Source: Candidatus Cloacimonas sp. (GTDB lineage: Bacteria > Cloacimonadota > Cloacimonadia > Cloacimonadales > Cloacimonadaceae). From it: a DNA stretch of 40,726 nucleotides. This document shows positions 20,101-26,100 of the stretch, one piece after another. The notes under the pieces were generated by a model. The model searched no databases and was not told where the DNA came from. It saw only the letters and a program-made list of their open reading frames with translations. The position numbers and the translations under genes are program-made. The stretch lies in contig DAONFA010000001.1 of the NCBI GenBank assembly GCA_035403355.1, forward strand, positions 95,744-136,469. The letters are read 5' to 3'. Positions within the stretch are counted from its first letter, which is position 1. Each line of letters opens with the position of its first letter.

Positions 20101-23100
20101 CTTAAAGCTACTCTTTCTGATATAGCTGGTGTTAATACAGTAACCTTTGAATACTCTACTACCGGGATAGATAATTGGGTAAATATTACTACTCTTGGCG
20201 CAGGTTCTATCGTTCCTAATGGAACTGGCGGTGGAACAGTAACTTATAGTTGGAATTATTTCCCAACTCGTACTCCAGTATTATATTTAAGAGCTACTGC
20301 TCAAGATACTAATGCGAATAATATGTCCACAGAAGTTATAAAACTATATGTAGATACTATTCCTCCTAATGTTGAAGTAGTAAGTTTGACCAATACAATT
20401 TATGATAACAAGATGGCTGTAGATAGAACTCAGGATGTAACTGTTATTCTCAATTACACAGAGTTGAATAACGACGGTTTACTTGATATTGCTAAGGTTA
20501 AGATTCGCTTCTATGATTCAGCAGGGAATTTAGTCCTGCATAGAAATGGAAACTATAATGATGTAGGTATGGCTGCGACAGTATTTACCTTCACACCTGT
20601 TCAAATGGCAGGTATGGTAGAGGATATTTATCGTCTTACTGTTGTTCTGGAGGACTTTGCAGGTAACACTGTAACTCTACAGCCAGCAATTTATCAGGCG
20701 ATGTACTTTGATATCTATGCTCCTGCTATTCAAAGCGTTGCCTCTCTTGCACCTAATGTGAATAATACTGTTGCTTACAATCATCCTATTACATTCAATG
20801 TAAATTATAATGATCTTATCGGTTTACCTGCTGAAGCTCTAAAAGTTCGGTTCAAAATCAATGGTATAGCAAGAGATTCAGTCCAAACATATATTCCAGT
20901 TGATAGCACTAATATCACATTCACCTGGACACCGATTGATTTTGACAACCATTTTGCCAATGGCAATATGGATGATATCATAGTTAACGCAGAACTTACA
21001 TTGAAGGACTATATGGGGCATACTACCCCTGGTGATAACTTCAATATAAATGTGACTTATGGTATTCCTAATGTCGCACGCATTATGGCTATCACAGATG
21101 TTCAGAACGGTGAGCCCATCATTCATTATGTAAATTGGAATAATCCTGTTGATCTCAGTATCGGTTATATTAATGAACCAATTGGGATGAATCAGAATGG
21201 AACTGGTACTCCTATAGAGCTATATGCTTATGTTCCTCATAATGCTGAAATTCCAGCCAGTATTTCTTTCGCCTACAGAGCTATGGGTAGTTCCAATTGG
21301 CTTCCAATTACCACTATCTTTAATGGTGATTCTTCTTGGGAGTTCATTGATCCATCATTTATGGGGCAATTCCAAAGCCAGTTTACAGCTGAATGGAATA
21401 TTCAAGGACTAACAAGTGGCATTTATGAAGTTCAAGCTACCGGTAATTATAATTCCGGCTCTACAGCTTCTATAATTACAGTAAATATCTACAATGATAC
21501 CATTGTTCCCCAAGTTTCAGTTGCCGACATAGAAGCAGGAAATATTGTCCAACGCGGTGAGACATATACCTTCACTTCCAATTTCACTAATACCGATTAT
21601 TTGAGTGCAGTTCGTTACCGTTATCGTTATGTTAGTATCAATGGTAATGACATAACTCCTGTAAGCAACTGGTCAGATTTTGGAGATGATCAAAATGGTG
21701 GTGTACCTACCGAGGTCTGGAACGATGCTACAGCAAATTACAGTTACGATTGGTATGTAGCTCCTTATTATCTGTTCAACAATACAATGCAGATTGTTGG
21801 TCAAGCAAAAGATATCTGGGGAACTATTACTCCAATTTCCAGTGTAATAACTGGTAATGCTTATGCGATTGCCAATATTAGAGATACCCAGGCACCGGAT
21901 GCTGCTATTAGCTACAGTTGGAATGGTTTAACTGATCCTGAATGGGTAAGCGGTGTTGTAGATTCTACAATGACTATTACTGCAAACATAACCAGTGATA
22001 TAATGCTTGCTGATTTGGTAAGAGTAGAATTCAAATTCAACGATGAACTAATTGGCACTGTGAATGCAGTAAATGGTGTTCTACCTAATAATGTAACTCA
22101 AATTATCTGGGACGAATTACCCCAAGCAACAAATGTTACTAACGGCGTTTTGAAAGTGATAACTTACGATGTGTATGGTAATACACGCGAAGTTACTAAA
22201 GCTCTGAATATTGATAATGTGTTACCTACTGCCGACTTCACAGTTCCAGAGAATATTGAAAGAGAAACTACACTTGTTCTGAATGCTAATCCTATAGATA
22301 ACCTTTCAGGTCTGCTGAATGTAACTTATGCTTATGCTCCAGTTACAGATCCGGCTTCCCCCTGGATTCCTATTGAGACAGTTGTAGAAACACCTTGGAC
22401 TTATTCCTGGAATTTACCTGCCAATTTGATCTTTGGTGCAGAATATATTGTTCAAGCCAAAGTAACTGATACAGTAGGTAATATTCTTAATGTTACCGAT
22501 ACCTTTACGGTAATAGATAATCATACACCAATGCATATTGTTAGTGTAGCCGGTCACATTCCTGTAAATGGAATTATTCCGGTTCGCATACATAATAATG
22601 TAAATGTTGTAACGCAAGTGAACGATATTAATATTCCTCGCGTGGAATATGTTATTCGTGCTGTGGGTGCAACCGATTGGACTCATCTGGAATATGCAGA
22701 GGTAGTTGGAACTAATGCCAATGTTCTTCTAACGGATGTTCTGACTGCTTATGCTGAAGGTGATTATGAACTGGGTATCCGTGCCCGTGAAGCAAGAGTA
22801 ACTCTTGGTCAGGTTTCTGACATGGTTACTTTAACTATTGATCACAGCTTTGCGATTACAACTGCGGAATCAGTTCCTGCAAGTAACGGTTTCTTCAATG
22901 GAGAGACCTTTACGGTAAACTTCACTGTAAATACAGATGATGAAATTGAGCCAAACAGTGTTGCTCTTCAATATCATATTATCGGTATTGATGGAGCAAA
23001 TGATCCTTGGCGTGATCCTGTGTTAGGTAATGCAGAAGTTACCAGAACAGGAACTAACGCTTACCTTGCTACATTTAGCGGAATAGAAATATACCATCAC

Positions 23101-26100
23101 GACAATGTTTTGTTAAATGGTATGTTAGATTTCAGATTCAGCGTTTCTGACCTGGCGGAAGAAACACCGAATACTGATAATAATACAATTATTACTAATG
23201 TGATGTATGATACTACCGATCCTGAAATTGTCCTTAATGGAATTACAGGAAACGGGGTAACAGAAAATGAAGGTAACTACACTATCCAGTTAGCTACAAC
23301 CGCTACTCTTGATGTTAATACCTTTGATGTTCTCTATGGACAGATTACTCAGGTTGCTTCCGGAATTGAAAAAGTAGAAATCTGGTATAACTACAACGGA
23401 GTAGATGTATTAATGGGAACTGATACGGAAGCACCTTACAGCATTAACTGGAATACAGCAGGTCTGGCAGTTGGTGACTATCTCCTTGGCATTTTGGCTT
23501 ATGATAAAGCCGGTAATGTTAATGGGTTAGCTAAAACAGTTACTATAGTTCCACCTGCTACCTGGGAACCTTTTGCTCTGATTACTGCGATGAGCTTTAA
23601 TGGAGATAATGCTAACCAGGATATCCTCTATGCTGAAGTTGACAATTGGAACAATGAAGCTATAGATGCAGTTACCTTTGAATACTTCGCAAACAATATC
23701 TGGACTCCGTTTGCCACTATTGCTAATCCTACAGCTACACCTTTCGCAGTGCAGTTTAATGCTGAACTGATGAATGCTGCTACTAAGATTAGAACAGTGG
23801 TAACTTATAACGATGGATTGATTTCTACCAATAAACCCGAACTGAATGTCACTTACGATGCGGCTGAAGGCGGAAAACTGGTAGCTACTAATCCTACAAT
23901 TACTGCCAATGTATTCTATAATAATGAAGTGCGTATTAGCGGTGCGCTTAGTGCTCCGATAGTAACTACTCTTTATAATGGAGTTTATGCTAATACTCCT
24001 GCTGTACAGATAGTTAATGGAACACCTACTGCTTTCTTTAATATTCCTAATCATGGAGAGTATGAATTCTGGACTGCTTCCATTGATTATGATAATTGGG
24101 TTATGCAGTTAAACAGCACTGTGCTTAATACTACTAATATTGGCACAATTACTCATAATGGAATTGCTCTGCCAGTTCCTAACGGTAGTTTTGCTTACTA
24201 TGAAAATGTTGAGCCCGCAATTGCACTTCCTCTTGGTTATACTGAACTAAGTAATCCTGCTCAAACAGCATTTATTCTGAATCCACAAGATGATATCAAT
24301 CTCACGGTTACATTAGCCGCTACTCCTGATCCTGCAGCTGGAACCATTGTGGGAATGTATTATAATGGTAATCAGTGGATTAATGTAACAGCAAATGTTA
24401 CTGGAAATGTTGCAACCTTCACTGCCCCGAGCGGATTTATTTATGCGGTTGGTCAATACACTGGAACCGTGGACTTCAATGTTGTCTTTAACAGTATTGA
24501 ACCACAGTATATTAACACAACTAATAACGAACTCTGGACAGTAGCAAATCCTTCTACTATCAAGTTCTTCGTTTATGATGGGTTTACCGATGGCGGATAC
24601 ACAACTCCTGCTGCCGGAGAAATAACCTATCAAATGTATATTGATGAAATAGCGGTTCCTGCTTCTTACAATAACGGTTTCATTACTGCTGCTAATATTC
24701 TGGACCTTACTGCAGGTAATCACATTGCCTCTGTTATGGTTACTCGTAACAATGTAAATATCAGTGCAGAAAAAGCATTCAAAGTTGATATTACAGCACC
24801 TGTTATTGTAGCAACTGGAACTCAACTTACAGTTACAGATCGCACATTAAGTGCTACTATAACTGATCCGGAAACAGCTATCAGTGATGCTCATCTGTAT
24901 GTTATGGGCTGGAATAGTAACATTACTGTTCCTCTTGCAAATATGACCGTAAGCGGTGATACTTACAGCTATACCTTAACAATGGATGATTTGAATGCTC
25001 TGGGTTATGACATTAACTATACAATGGAAATGCAAGCAGTATGGAATGCAGATAATAATCTGGAGATGAACAGTGTAACAGAGCCCGTTAACTACACAGT
25101 TAATATTGAAGGCCCTGCAATCACCTTTACCGGTTTTGCTAATGGCTGGTGGTTGAATCCAACCTTCAATACTCCTTTAACCTTCACAGTAACTGTTCCA
25201 CAAGGTAGAACAATAACCAATGAAGGTGTCTGGATAGATTTATATGAAGTAACAGCTGCAGGTGAAAACCAAATCCAGCAAATGACTCTTGCTCCTGTAT
25301 CTGTATCTGGAAATGTCTATAGTTATTCCTTCAACTTTGGTCAGCTGTTATCTCCTATGGCAACTGCAGTTAAGCTATATGTTGAAGCAATAGATAACTA
25401 CAATATTGTTAATCAATCACAACAGACCTACGGAATTGATATGGCTGCTCCTGTTGTTTGGGCTCTTGCTCCAGTTGGTGCTCCTATTGATAACGATGGT
25501 GATGGCTTATATAATGAAGATGTTCCTAACGGTGTGAACGAAGACCTGGATTGGGTTGACCTTGATCACGATGGTTTCTGGGATCCTGAAGAACCGCAAA
25601 TCGTAGATGAAGACCCGATTGATTACTATCCTGCAGTTTTAGCACAGGGAACTGATGTAGCGATTGCAGTAGCTTTTGAAGATTATAGTGGTAGTCAATT
25701 CCTGATTCCTGGGGGAGCCGAATGGTTCTATACTAGCCAAAGCGGTATTAATTCAGCTGCCGTTCAGGTAAGTTTAAATGGAATAGTAGTAAATGGAACT
25801 GTAACCAACGGAACCTTCACACACAATGCTGGTGTATTACCGGCTGGTCATTATACGGTTGTTGCTTCTATTCCAGATGCAGTAGGTAATGTTGGTTCTG
25901 CTGCATACGAATTTGACATTGTAGGTGGAGCTCCAACAATTGTGATCAATCCTCTTAATGGTAACTGGTGGCTGAATACTACAGGAACCAATACATTCAC
26001 CTTTACTGTAACTTCAGTTGTTCAGCTTGCTAATGGCGGTGTAGTAGCAAATGTCTATACTGAACCAAGCAACACATTAATCCAGGGTCCGATCACTCCT

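Noticed and set aside
23527..24825. Antisense frames of 175 and 170 codons inside the giant gene, and many shorter ones
   Set aside because: They are shadows of a Thr/Asn/Val-rich coding strand: the translations are Ser/Ile/Arg/Tyr-rich with no domains or ribosome binding sites.
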